A stretch of 58,192 nt of DNA, from contig JALONT010000033.1 of NCBI GenBank assembly GCA_025454795.1, positions 1-58,192 on the forward strand, in the 5' to 3' direction. This document shows positions 50,278-58,192 of this stretch, one piece after another. A model generated the notes under the pieces. It was not told the origin of the DNA. It was given only the letters and a program-made list of their open reading frames with translations, and ran no database searches. The translations under genes and the position numbers were made by a program. The DNA comes from Bacteroidales bacterium. Its GTDB lineage: Bacteria > Bacteroidota > Bacteroidia > Bacteroidales > VadinHA17. The first letter of the stretch is position 1. The number at the start of each line of letters is the position of its first letter.

Positions 50278-52428
50278 ATGATGATTGCGGGCAACAGGTA
50301 TCATAAGGGTTTATTAACAGTGATATGTCTGACATTTATGTCATTCACTGAATCTTCTGCCCAGTCGTTTTTAAAAATCGTCTGGGAAAAGGATTATGAT
50401 GTTATTACTACCGGCAGGATAAATTCTGTTATTAAGTCAGATGATGGTGCTTTTTTACTGATCGGGGAGACTGGCTTCGCCGGATCCGGCGGGACTAAAA
50501 TTCTTGTCCTGAAGGTTACCTCTGATGGGAATCTTCTCTGGCAGAAAACATTAGGTTCAAATGGAGATTTCAAATTCAGATCTGTTTGTAAATCCGGAAG
50601 CGAAGGCTTTTATGTCTTAGGTACAAAACAGGTTGGACAATCAAAAAAAATGATCTGGGTCGTAAAAGCTGATTCCAACGGAAACCTGGCATGGGAGAGT
50701 ACACTTAGCGGGGGTGATGGAGAACTAGTTTCAGATATTGCAGAATCTTCTGATTATGGCGTCTTTGTATGTGGTTCAAAAGTGATTAAGGGAGACCATG
50801 ACACTGATGGATGGCTCATAAAGCTAAATAAAAAAGGAACAATTGAATCTCAGGCACTGTTTGGCAAAAGGTATATTGATGATGAATTTAGTTCAATGAT
50901 CAGTGATAATTCAGGTGGATATATAATATCCGGTTCAACATCAGTAAAAATGGGAGATGATAAAGTACCATACTTTATTAGCGTCGATTTCAGAGGAAAC
51001 AAAAAATGGGAGAAATCATTTCCGGACCTTGTACGAACGATCCCTTCATCATTATATATAGGTAAAGATGGCTCAGTAGTATGCCTTGCTGAGGTTCTTT
51101 CTGGCTCAGGTCTGTTTGAAAAAGTTTCGAAACTTGTTATTAGTCAGTCGGGAGAACTTATCAAAAACGTCTCAATCAACAGGCATCTCAACATCTCAAA
51201 GAACTCCTATATTCAGGTTAAAGACGACCATCTGATATTGTTATCAGCAATGCAGGATCAATCTGAAATTATATCTGACAAATATATTATCCGGCTTGAT
51301 AATTCACTTAAACCCGTCTGGATAAAAACTCAGGATCTGGAAAGTGTATCTCTTGGGTGCCTGTACAGGATTGATGATACAAATTTCATTTCTGCCGGCA
51401 GTGTAAATCTTAACAATAAAATGAATTGTGAAGCGGCGGTATTTCAGGATTTATCAGATAGAGAGATAGAGACGTACATTGATCAAAAATTGATGAAGGA
51501 GGGAATGGCGCAGAATGAAAGCAAAAAAGATTTCCGAAACCGGATAGGCAGGTCAAGGTACGATGATTACATTGCCCAGTACTCATCAGATGCCAAAAAA
51601 GATTTATCATTAATTCCGGATATATATTCGAGGGATATTGGTACTTCTGCAGATTCGAGACCTTCGATAATTGTCTCTTCAAAAAAAGCTGCTGAGGAAG
51701 CTGGAGGTATTGTTTTAAAAGGCAACTATTATGCCCTCCTTATTGCAATAAATGAATATAAGGATCCTTTGATCAATTGGCTGGATAAACCTATTAGTGA
51801 TGCTCAGAAGCTATACGATGTTCTCGTTGATGACTATATGTTCGAAAAAGCAAACATCACATTCCTTAAAAATCCTACACGTGAACAGATTATCTCTGCT
51901 TTGGACAGAATGGAACAGGAGTTAACTAAATCAGATAATCTGCTTATTTTTTATGCCGGCCATGGTTATTGGAATTCAGTAACCCAAAAAGGTTATTGGC
52001 TCGCTTCTGATGCTAGCAAGCAAAACACTGCCAACTGGATTGGAAACAGTGCAATAAGCGATTACATAAGAAGTATTCCTGCTAAACATACATTATTGAT
52101 TGCTGATGCCTGTTTCAGCGGAAGTATATTTAAGACAAGAGCAGCTTTCGGGAACCTCGACAAATCGGCACAGAAACTATATGATCTTACAAGTCGCAAA
52201 GCAATGACCAGCGGAACCCTGACAGAAGTTCCCGATAAATCAGTTTTTCTCGAATATCTGTTAAAACAATTATCAGAAAATGCCGAAGCATATCTCTCCT
52301 CAGAACAACTTTTTTTTAGTTTTAAACCTGCCGTTCTTAACAATACTGAAAACGTGCCGCAATTTGGAGTAGTAGGTAACTCAGGTGATGAAGGCGGGGA
52401 TTTCCTTTTTATAAAGAGAAAAAAATAA
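50278..52428 (+). CDS. Secreted caspase-like (peptidase C14) protein with beta-propeller-like repeats
   Basis: A 716-residue exported protein. After a signal peptide (ending SSAQS) there are repeated 45-55 residue units of the type DGAFLLIGET...KILVLKVTSDGNLLWQKTLG (about 45-380), resembling a beta-propeller. A short linker precedes the caspase-like domain (about 478-716): YYALLIAINEYKDP, catalytic H562 in YAGHGYW and C612 in DACFSGSIF. Both catalytic residues are kept, so it should be a Cys protease cleaving after basic or acidic residues (family members differ). Its exported position with lipoproteins and a barrel suggests a surface role instead of cell death inside the cell. Confidence 0.88.
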   Translation: MMIAGNRYHKGLLTVICLTFMSFTESSAQSFLKIVWEKDYDVITTGRINSVIKSDDGAFLLIGETGFAGSGGTKILVLKVTSDGNLLWQKTLGSNGDFKFRSVCKSGSEGFYVLGTKQVGQSKKMIWVVKADSNGNLAWESTLSGGDGELVSDIAESSDYGVFVCGSKVIKGDHDTDGWLIKLNKKGTIESQALFGKRYIDDEFSSMISDNSGGYIISGSTSVKMGDDKVPYFISVDFRGNKKWEKSFPDLVRTIPSSLYIGKDGSVVCLAEVLSGSGLFEKVSKLVISQSGELIKNVSINRHLNISKNSYIQVKDDHLILLSAMQDQSEIISDKYIIRLDNSLKPVWIKTQDLESVSLGCLYRIDDTNFISAGSVNLNNKMNCEAAVFQDLSDREIETYIDQKLMKEGMAQNESKKDFRNRIGRSRYDDYIAQYSSDAKKDLSLIPDIYSRDIGTSADSRPSIIVSSKKAAEEAGGIVLKGNYYALLIAINEYKDPLINWLDKPISDAQKLYDVLVDDYMFEKANITFLKNPTREQIISALDRMEQELTKSDNLLIFYAGHGYWNSVTQKGYWLASDASKQNTANWIGNSAISDYIRSIPAKHTLLIADACFSGSIFKTRAAFGNLDKSAQKLYDLTSRKAMTSGTLTEVPDKSVFLEYLLKQLSENAEAYLSSEQLFFSFKPAVLNNTENVPQFGVVGNSGDEGGDFLFIKRKK

Positions 52429-52579
52429 TTTATTTAAGCAGACAAATAACCTCTTGTACTGTCGGTAACCCCGGGCTGTTAGGAAATTGCAACCACAATA
52501 CAAAAAAAGCATCTCTAAACAGGATAGAATATATCAGATAAAAAAATCCTTCCGGCATACAACATAAAAACAAATCAGG

Positions 52580-53119
52580 ATGAAGATAGTAGCATTCGGA
52601 GCTTCATACAGTAAACACTCTATAAATAAGAAATTTGCAGGTTTTGCTGCTGAACAATTCAAAAATGCAAGAATCGAAATATTGGATCTGAATAGCTATA
52701 AAGTTCCGATATTTACAGTTGATGCAGAATCTGAAACTGGTTTTCCGGAAAATGTAAAATTATTTCTTGATAAATTAAAAGAAGCTGATTTACTTATTAT
52801 ATCAATGGCAGAGCACAATGGCAGTTATACAGCAGCATTTAAAAATCTATTTGACTGGGCATCAAGAATGAAAATGAAGATGTTTGAAAGCAAGGGAATC
52901 CTGTTACTATCAACCTCTACCGGTCAGAGAGGCGGGGCAGGAGTTATTGAGGCTGCCAGGGTTCGATTTCCAAGACATGGTGCAGAAATAATTGCCACAT
53001 TTTCGTTACCTTATTTTCAGGAAAACTTTAATGTCGAAAAGGGCATTGTAAATGAAGATTTGGATAAACAATTCAGAGAAATTATTTCATCAACCCAAAA
53101 AATACTGAGGGAATCTTGA
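52580..53119 (+). CDS. NADPH-dependent FMN reductase
   Basis: A flavodoxin-fold reductase of 179 residues: MKIVAFGASYSKHSINKKFA (phosphate-binding loop), VPIFTVDAE, MAEHNGSYTAAFKNLFDWAS and LSTSTGQRGGAG. The family reduces FMN, quinones or azo compounds. It stands 151 bp after the caspase-like gene with no sign of an operon. The 253 bases after it hold only a 10-bp palindrome TGAACGTTCA (53149-53158) and no gene. Confidence 0.88.
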   Translation: MKIVAFGASYSKHSINKKFAGFAAEQFKNARIEILDLNSYKVPIFTVDAESETGFPENVKLFLDKLKEADLLIISMAEHNGSYTAAFKNLFDWASRMKMKMFESKGILLLSTSTGQRGGAGVIEAARVRFPRHGAEIIATFSLPYFQENFNVEKGIVNEDLDKQFREIISSTQKILRES

Positions 53120-53372
53120 GTTATTTTTATTTGTTCTTATCAGACTCCTGAACGTTCATAGATTCAGAGGATTATCGTTTAATGAGTTTGGTTTCCAGGA
53201 AAGGGACATTGTTCAGATTAATCCGTAACCTGAATCCATCTTCCGGAAAGGAATTGAGTTAGTTAGCAGTTTAAATGTTATCTCAGGTAAATCAAACTGA
53301 AATTTTATAATGGTTGTTTCTCATAAGTGACATTAAGAGAGCCAAAATTATAACTATATGAGTACTGAATTT

Positions 53373-54281
53373 TCAATTCAGTCGCCTGACAATTCTTTTA
53401 AAGGGAGCAAGAAGCGTATTCCATGGGAGTTCCGAAAGTACCATCAGGACAAGCATATCAGGTCCAAAATAGGTTGATGCCAGGACTATTGCCAGTCCGT
53501 TATTCATATAGGCTGATGTGACAGCCAGGGCAATCTTATTCTCTTTTTTTTCTTTATAGCATATAAGGTATCCAATGAAATGAAGTATGATGAATACCAG
53601 GAATAAGATTGCAGTTTTCAAGACGAGAGTAGCCGGATTATTGAGTATTATCTCACTCTGGGAAGAGATAGCAAAATATACAAATGCAAATAAGAGAATG
53701 ACATTTGCTGAAGTGAAGAAGTGCTGACTTTTAATAATTGTCATGGGGAATTTATTTTTGATAATCTGCGAAAGAATCAAAGGCAGGAAAACCATAAATG
53801 ATATGTCTTTGAATAGCAGCAATATGTTAATTTCAAGACCTTTGAAATTAATCACCCAGAATAATAAAGGAACTGTAAAAGGAGCTATCAGTTGAGTAAC
53901 AATCGCAATGCTCATTGCAAGGGAGATGTTCCCGTTTAGAATGTCAGTCAGGGCAGGGGTTGATACTCCTGCCGGCATGGCAGTCAGAAGAAGTACCCCG
54001 ATTGCCAGTTCTTTATCAAAAAAGCTAAACACCAAAAATAAGAGAACAGGAATAATGATCATATAGCTAGTGGCTATGAAGGCCATCAACCTGTAATTTT
54101 TGATATTTTCAAGTATTTCGAGAGCATCAATTTTCAGGAAGACAAGAAACAACATCATCCCAAGTAATATTTTGGGCAGGTAACCCGGTACAGCAAAGGG
54201 TGCCGGCATCCACAAACCAAAAAAAATTCCTGTAATCAGGAAGACCCAGAAATATTTTTCAATAAACCTGCTAATTTTCAT
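53373..54281 (-). CDS. Bile acid:sodium symporter family (BASS) transporter
   Basis: A membrane protein of 302 residues with about ten helices. Family features: LKIDALEILENIKNYRLM, LTAMPAGVSTPALTDILNGN (crossover region with Gly/Pro), ALAVTSAYMNNGLAIVLAST (second crossover). Members carry organic anions such as bile acids, pantoate or pyruvate with sodium; the substrate here is open. I start at ATG 54281, not GTG 54284. Confidence 0.85.
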   Translation of the reverse strand: MKISRFIEKYFWVFLITGIFFGLWMPAPFAVPGYLPKILLGMMLFLVFLKIDALEILENIKNYRLMAFIATSYMIIIPVLLFLVFSFFDKELAIGVLLLTAMPAGVSTPALTDILNGNISLAMSIAIVTQLIAPFTVPLLFWVINFKGLEINILLLFKDISFMVFLPLILSQIIKNKFPMTIIKSQHFFTSANVILLFAFVYFAISSQSEIILNNPATLVLKTAILFLVFIILHFIGYLICYKEKKENKIALAVTSAYMNNGLAIVLASTYFGPDMLVLMVLSELPWNTLLAPFKRIVRRLN

Positions 54282-54339
54282 CACTTACTCTCGGATTTTC
54301 CTTATAAAAATATGATTTAAAAATATGTTTCTTACTCCC

Positions 54340-54540
54340 CCGGGGAAAATAAGTTTGAGCGTGAGTGTGAGACAAGGATCCGCCATTTGGCGGAGACGCA
54401 GTTCCGCTCAGCAGAAATGGAAAAGTTGTAGTGAAAGACCGAAGACCGAAGTCGGAAGACAGAAGTTCTCAGACCGCATGACCGCACGACTGCATGACAA
54501 AAGGAGCGAGTGTGAGAGTGAGTCTTGAGAAAACCTTACG
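54340..54540. repeat. Intergenic repeats incl. GACCGAAG units
   Basis: The gap between the transporter and DUF5916 genes holds GAGCGTGAGTGTGAGAC-like and CGCCATTTGGCGGAG hairpin words, then GAAAGACCGAAGACCGAAGT (54432-54451) and GACCGCATGACCGCACGACTGC. The GACCGAAG/CTTCGGTC words are also present, inverted, near 14260-14283. A 67-codon frame over it has no sensible composition. Confidence 0.5.
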
Positions 54541-54550
54541 GTTTATGAAG

Positions 54551-56728
54551 TTAGTTAAACCAGTATGATAGTTTAACGACTAACCCCCGGTTTTTATTTA
54601 CGAAATTTTCCGTGCAGGAATTCCCTGTGTACACAATAAACAGATCCGACACCGGGGCAAAACGCCACTGGAAGCGGATATTCATATTCAGGTTATCGAT
54701 CTGGTTGTTGTACTGGACGAATGTGGTGAGGAATATTTTATCCGTGAAGGTTATATCCATTGTGGGTCCCACAAGGATCAGCTTTGCACTGTTGTAAGGC
54801 TCGGGTAATGAGATGTTGTTATAATTCATTGTCATACCGATGCTGCCATATGGCTGTACCCGGTAATTCATCGATCCGTTGATGTTCCAGCGGTTTCCGT
54901 TATAGAAACCTCCGATGCTTGCATTCAGGATGTAGTTGAATAATTTGCGGGCATCTGAGGTAAATCCCACCTGGGCGCTTTTCCATTGAAACTGCTCACC
55001 CGTGTCAAGTTTCTCTCCTTCTGTATTGGTAGGATCAAAAGCACGGCTGAGCTTAACGAATTGTTCTTCAATGCTGAAGGACAGCAGGCTTTTATTCTGC
55101 CATCCAATACTATATGAAAGCCGGGTTTCCCGGTCAGTGATGCTGAATTCCGGATCGAAGATTGCATTGAAGCTTGCCCCGGGACCATGACTGATGACCC
55201 TTTTCGACCCTGATGGATAAAACAGGTAGCTGACAGAAGGTGTGATCTCATAAAAACCAGTCCTCCTGATATAACCCGCTTCGGCAATGTAATCCGATCC
55301 TATCCACGACTGATGGATGCCGGCTTTCAGGTACTGTGAGGAATAGTTTATATTTCCGGAAACAGATGCAGCATTCATACCCGCTCCTGGATAAAATGAC
55401 TGATGATAGAATGTCTTACCCTGCCACCGGTTATCTGCAGTGGCGTAATTATATTCAAGTCCTGCCACCCTGTTGTAACGGTATCCGGTGAACGCAGTAT
55501 CATCATACGATTCGGTGATCTGTTTATTGACAAGAAATCCTACAATGCTGGAGCGACTGAAGATCTCACGCTGCAGAACAGCGACCGCGTAATTACCGGA
55601 ACGGTTTTCGACTTTTGATCCCGTCTGCATATCCATCATCCCGATCCTCCATTTATTGCCAATCCTTCCGGTCAACCTTCCACCGAAATCTACAGGGACA
55701 TTAAGTCCGATACGCCTGGAAAAGAAAGGACGTGCATGACTGCTCCCTAGATTGGCAAACAGGTCACTGTTCTCAAGAAAAAACTGTCGTCTTTCAGGAT
55801 AAAACAATTCAAAGCGATCGAGGTTAGTCTGCTGCCTGTCTTCCTCAACCTGGGAATAATCAGGATTGACTGTCAGGTCAAGGTTCATGGATGTTGACAA
55901 TATCATTTTAGTATCAAAGCCTGCATTCCATCTCCATTTTGCAGATTCACCTGCTTCTGTATTCTTTATGACTGTTGCAGTGGCATAAGGGATGACGGAT
56001 AACCTTAATCCTGCTTTATCAGGGGGCTTATCCCAGATCAGAGTCCCTGCGTGTGGAAGGGAGTTATGAGGAAATTGACGCGGAACAGGAGCCCATGCTG
56101 ATTTTTCGTTCGTTTTAAGATCAAGCCGGCCAAAGTTGACGCCCCATTCTTTCTCTCCCCCGAAATAACGGAGGCTGCGGAAAGGGATGGCCATCTCGGC
56201 CACCCAGCGATCGTTGTAGCTCTTCACTGCAGATTTCCATTTGATATCCCAGGTAAAGCTCGACTGGTTTCCGTCGTTAATCACTCCGTCACACTGGGCG
56301 CCCGCTGCAGAGACACCGAAGGCAAATCCATTCGTTTGGTTATTATAGGTATCTATGTGTATCCTGAAGTTATCATTTTTGCCAAACTCAAAATCCCTGC
56401 GCAGGGATTCCACAGGTCTTTTCCCTGGTAATGGATCATAGCAGACCGCTCCGACATATATATTTGATTTATCGCAGGTGATTACAACAGTAGTTTTTGC
56501 AATTGCAAAACCTGTATCTACCGGCGTCACACGTATAAAATTCTCAGCCACTTCTGAGACCTGCCAGGATTTCTCATCAAGCACTCCGTCAATCTTAATT
56601 GCCTCCCAGGTACGTGATATATTAATACGGTATTTATCCCGGTTCACACCCTTCTCCTGGGAATAGAGCAATATTTCTCCGGAAAGAAAGAAAAGGATTA
56701 AGAGAAGGAAACGGTTAGTGCTGAGCAT
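54551..56728 (-). CDS. DUF5916 outer-membrane protein with CBM9-like domain
   Basis: A 725-residue exported protein: signal peptide (ending LLYSQ), a carbohydrate-binding family 9-like beta-sandwich (about 35-220: ISRTWEAIKIDGVLDEKSWQ, VVITCDKSNIYVGAVCYDP, WVAEMAIPFRSLRY), then the DUF5916 beta-barrel to the C-terminus (GLVVKLSYWFN). The whole length and order match this Bacteroidota family, which probably sits in the outer membrane; its ligand is unknown. Confidence 0.9.
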   Translation of the reverse strand: MLSTNRFLLLILFFLSGEILLYSQEKGVNRDKYRINISRTWEAIKIDGVLDEKSWQVSEVAENFIRVTPVDTGFAIAKTTVVITCDKSNIYVGAVCYDPLPGKRPVESLRRDFEFGKNDNFRIHIDTYNNQTNGFAFGVSAAGAQCDGVINDGNQSSFTWDIKWKSAVKSYNDRWVAEMAIPFRSLRYFGGEKEWGVNFGRLDLKTNEKSAWAPVPRQFPHNSLPHAGTLIWDKPPDKAGLRLSVIPYATATVIKNTEAGESAKWRWNAGFDTKMILSTSMNLDLTVNPDYSQVEEDRQQTNLDRFELFYPERRQFFLENSDLFANLGSSHARPFFSRRIGLNVPVDFGGRLTGRIGNKWRIGMMDMQTGSKVENRSGNYAVAVLQREIFSRSSIVGFLVNKQITESYDDTAFTGYRYNRVAGLEYNYATADNRWQGKTFYHQSFYPGAGMNAASVSGNINYSSQYLKAGIHQSWIGSDYIAEAGYIRRTGFYEITPSVSYLFYPSGSKRVISHGPGASFNAIFDPEFSITDRETRLSYSIGWQNKSLLSFSIEEQFVKLSRAFDPTNTEGEKLDTGEQFQWKSAQVGFTSDARKLFNYILNASIGGFYNGNRWNINGSMNYRVQPYGSIGMTMNYNNISLPEPYNSAKLILVGPTMDITFTDKIFLTTFVQYNNQIDNLNMNIRFQWRFAPVSDLFIVYTGNSCTENFVNKNRGLVVKLSYWFN

Positions 56729-57240
56729 CGTTTTAAATTAAGATGCCAAAAATAGGAAAAAGGATTCAAGCATTATGTGTCTTAACCGGTTTGATTGAAT
56801 ATTTTCATTTTTTCGTACCCCGTACCCGCCGGTTGGCCAGCAGGCGGACAAAGGTTGCAACCAGCTGGCCGACTACTTTATCTCAAAAAAATCCAAATCA
56901 TTTACTTTAAATGTCCATTATATCAATAGATTAGTCAGAAAAGGGTGTTTCCTTATATCACGCTTCTGTATTCATTACAGGACTTAATACCTTTTCAAAG
57001 TAAAATCAGTTCTCATAAAATTGGATAGAGAACCAGGAAGTTTAGAGCATACCGAAAAACATTCCGTATCTCCGGAGATGCAGAATATAAACTCATACCT
57101 GCAATCCGTTGATTATAGTATTCAATCGGTGCAATTTCTTAATTAATTAGCATTTCATAAAGTGACATGGTCACTATAACGGACAGTAAAAGGGATTACT
57201 ATATTCCTTACTGTTTATTTACTAACCTAAACTAAAGATT
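56729..57240. other. Intergenic region with susC leader and palindromes
   Basis: No gene is seen in these 512 bases. At 56815-56880 GC-rich words GGTTGGCCAGCAGGC and CAACCAGCTGGCC form imperfect inverted copies. AGTGAC-ATG-GTCACT (57161-57175) is a perfect short palindrome 66 bp before the susC start and could be an operator. The ten-odd bases before susC are A-rich without a Shine-Dalgarno site, as usual for highly expressed Bacteroidota outer-membrane genes. Confidence 0.5.
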
Positions 57241-58192
57241 ATGAGAAAAGTTCTATTGTTTTTTTTAGTTTTTTGCTCAGCTTTACTATCAGCGAATGCT
57301 CAGCAAAAGACAATTTCCGGTACTGTTACCGGGGCTGAGGACGGACAGCCTGTTATAGGGTGTACAGTACAATTGAAAGGGATGGCTATCGGTACCAGCA
57401 CTAATGCCGATGGTAAATACTCTATTAATGTACCTGAAACCGCTACAGCATTGGTTTTTTCTTATGTAGGTATGAAATCACAGGAAATCGCGATTTCGGG
57501 GCTTAATGTAATTAATGTTGTTTTGGAGTCTGATATAATGGGACTTAATGAAGTTGTTGTAACAGCCCTTGGTATCTCCCGCGAGAAAAAATCTTTAGGG
57601 TATGCTACACAGGAGCTTAAAGGGGATGTAGTTTCCAATGTTAAGACAGCCAACTTCATGAACAACCTTTCAGGTAAGATCTCAGGTGTGCAGATTCAAA
57701 GGAACCAAAACATGGGAGGCTCTACCAACGTTATAGTTCGTGGCAGCAAATCATTGGTAAACAGCAACCAGGTCCTTTATGTTGTTGATGGGGTGCCTAT
57801 CAATAATCAAATTGGAAAATACACTGATGTTGGAGTAACCTCAGGCCAGGCTGCTACTGTGGCTGGATATGATTATGGGAATGCTGCCGCTGATATTGAC
57901 CCTGAAAGCATTGAATCCATCAATGTTTTGAAAGGTTCAGCGGCGACAGCACTGTACGGCTCCCGTGCATCGGCTGGTGTTATCATGATCACCACCAAAA
58001 AAGGAAGAATACTAAAAGAAGGTGATAAAGCTCCTATAGGAGTATCACTGAGTTCCGGCTTCACTTTCAGCACAATTGATAAATCAACCTTCCCTACCTA
58101 TCAGGATCAGTATGGTGCCGGTTATGGTTACGGAGATCCTCCTGATTTTGGCTTAAGGACTAAATCAGGGAGCCTTACAACAACTGATCCAA
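57241..58192 (+). CDS. SusC/RagA-type TonB-dependent receptor (5' part, cut by window end)
   Basis: A nutrient-uptake outer-membrane receptor, open at the window end (317 codons seen). The signal peptide is MRKVLLFFLVFCSALLSANA. The carboxypeptidase-like repeat (about 23-100: TISGTVTGAEDGQPVIGCTV, MKSQEI) is followed by GLNEVVVTALGI, the TonB-box-like region, and the plug domain (SGKISGVQIQRNQNMGGSTN, VLYVVDGVPINN, IDPESIESINVLKGSAATAL then YGSRASAGVIMITTKKG). It is intact as far as seen, unlike the decayed copy at 43 kb. A SusD gene is expected beyond the end. Confidence 0.95.
   Translation, partial: MRKVLLFFLVFCSALLSANAQQKTISGTVTGAEDGQPVIGCTVQLKGMAIGTSTNADGKYSINVPETATALVFSYVGMKSQEIAISGLNVINVVLESDIMGLNEVVVTALGISREKKSLGYATQELKGDVVSNVKTANFMNNLSGKISGVQIQRNQNMGGSTNVIVRGSKSLVNSNQVLYVVDGVPINNQIGKYTDVGVTSGQAATVAGYDYGNAAADIDPESIESINVLKGSAATALYGSRASAGVIMITTKKGRILKEGDKAPIGVSLSSGFTFSTIDKSTFPTYQDQYGAGYGYGDPPDFGLRTKSGSLTTTDP

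Noticed and set aside
53149-53158. TGAACGTTCA palindrome resembling the DUF134 site
   Set aside because: The two half-sites have no 4-bp spacer and the site lies in a gap after a convergent gene, not in front of a promoter.

Overview
The window looks like the chromosome of an anaerobic or microaerobic member of the Bacteroidota (Bacteroidales-like). The signs are a fused SecDF, SusC/SusD-type receptors, a FISUMP-domain protein with a C-terminal type IX secretion tail, DUF5916, many SPII lipoproteins and outer-membrane barrels, weak Shine-Dalgarno sequences, and promoters of the Bacteroidota type (TTTG, about 20 bp, TAnnTTTG). No tRNA, rRNA or CRISPR array was seen.

Layout. 0.4-4.7 kb is housekeeping export and envelope (SecDF, TatA, LolD-like ATPase). 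4.8-19.2 kb is a redox/metal gene cluster: a DUF134 regulator, three NifX-type proteins, two Gly/Arg-rich DUF5320-like proteins, a DUF89 protein, a radical SAM protein, a peptide deformylase, HdrC- and HdrB-like proteins, a CGGC protein, two MinD ATPases with inserted ferredoxin domains, an Mrp/NBP35 ATPase, an MBL-fold protein, then DUF4405, DUF169, a phosphatidylserine decarboxylase with a cysteine tail, a ferredoxin and an HD-domain protein. Its gene content resembles the orange-protein (ORP) complex of Desulfovibrio rather than nitrogenase. 19.6-21.6 kb is an ArsR-linked ABC exporter. 21.6-25.0 kb carries a UDG-like protein and envelope genes on the minus strand. 25.0-27.1 kb has a second DUF134 regulator divergent from a ferritin-like DPSL protein and a peroxiredoxin. 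27.1-28.4 kb is a dead IS1182-type transposase and a multi-hairpin element. 28.5-33.2 kb is a zinc/manganese-type uptake locus with two permeases but no ATPase. 33.2-37.0 kb holds four methyltransferase-like genes, then a small Cys-rich membrane protein and a third DUF134 regulator. 37.0-43.0 kb is backbone (TIGR02757, TrmN6-like, saccharopine dehydrogenase-like, MutS). 43.1-45.1 kb is a collapsed susC-susD pair. 45.1-54.3 kb has an acyl-CoA ligase, a lipid A-type acyltransferase, a secreted caspase-like protein with envelope neighbours, an FMN reductase and a BASS transporter. 54.5-58.2 kb has DUF5916 and the start of an intact SusC.

The strongest new signal is a 16-bp palindrome, ATGAAC-N4-GTTCAT, found six times. 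It stands before all three DUF134 genes and before two further promoters of the redox cluster. In two cases it lies exactly between the -33 and -7 promoter elements. This points to a DUF134-controlled regulon that joins an ORP-like NifX/MinD/Mrp machine and HdrBC-like electron transfer to iron storage (DPSL), with a peroxiredoxin alongside, and to a small Cys-rich membrane protein. What the regulators sense and what the NifX proteins carry cannot be read from the sequence.
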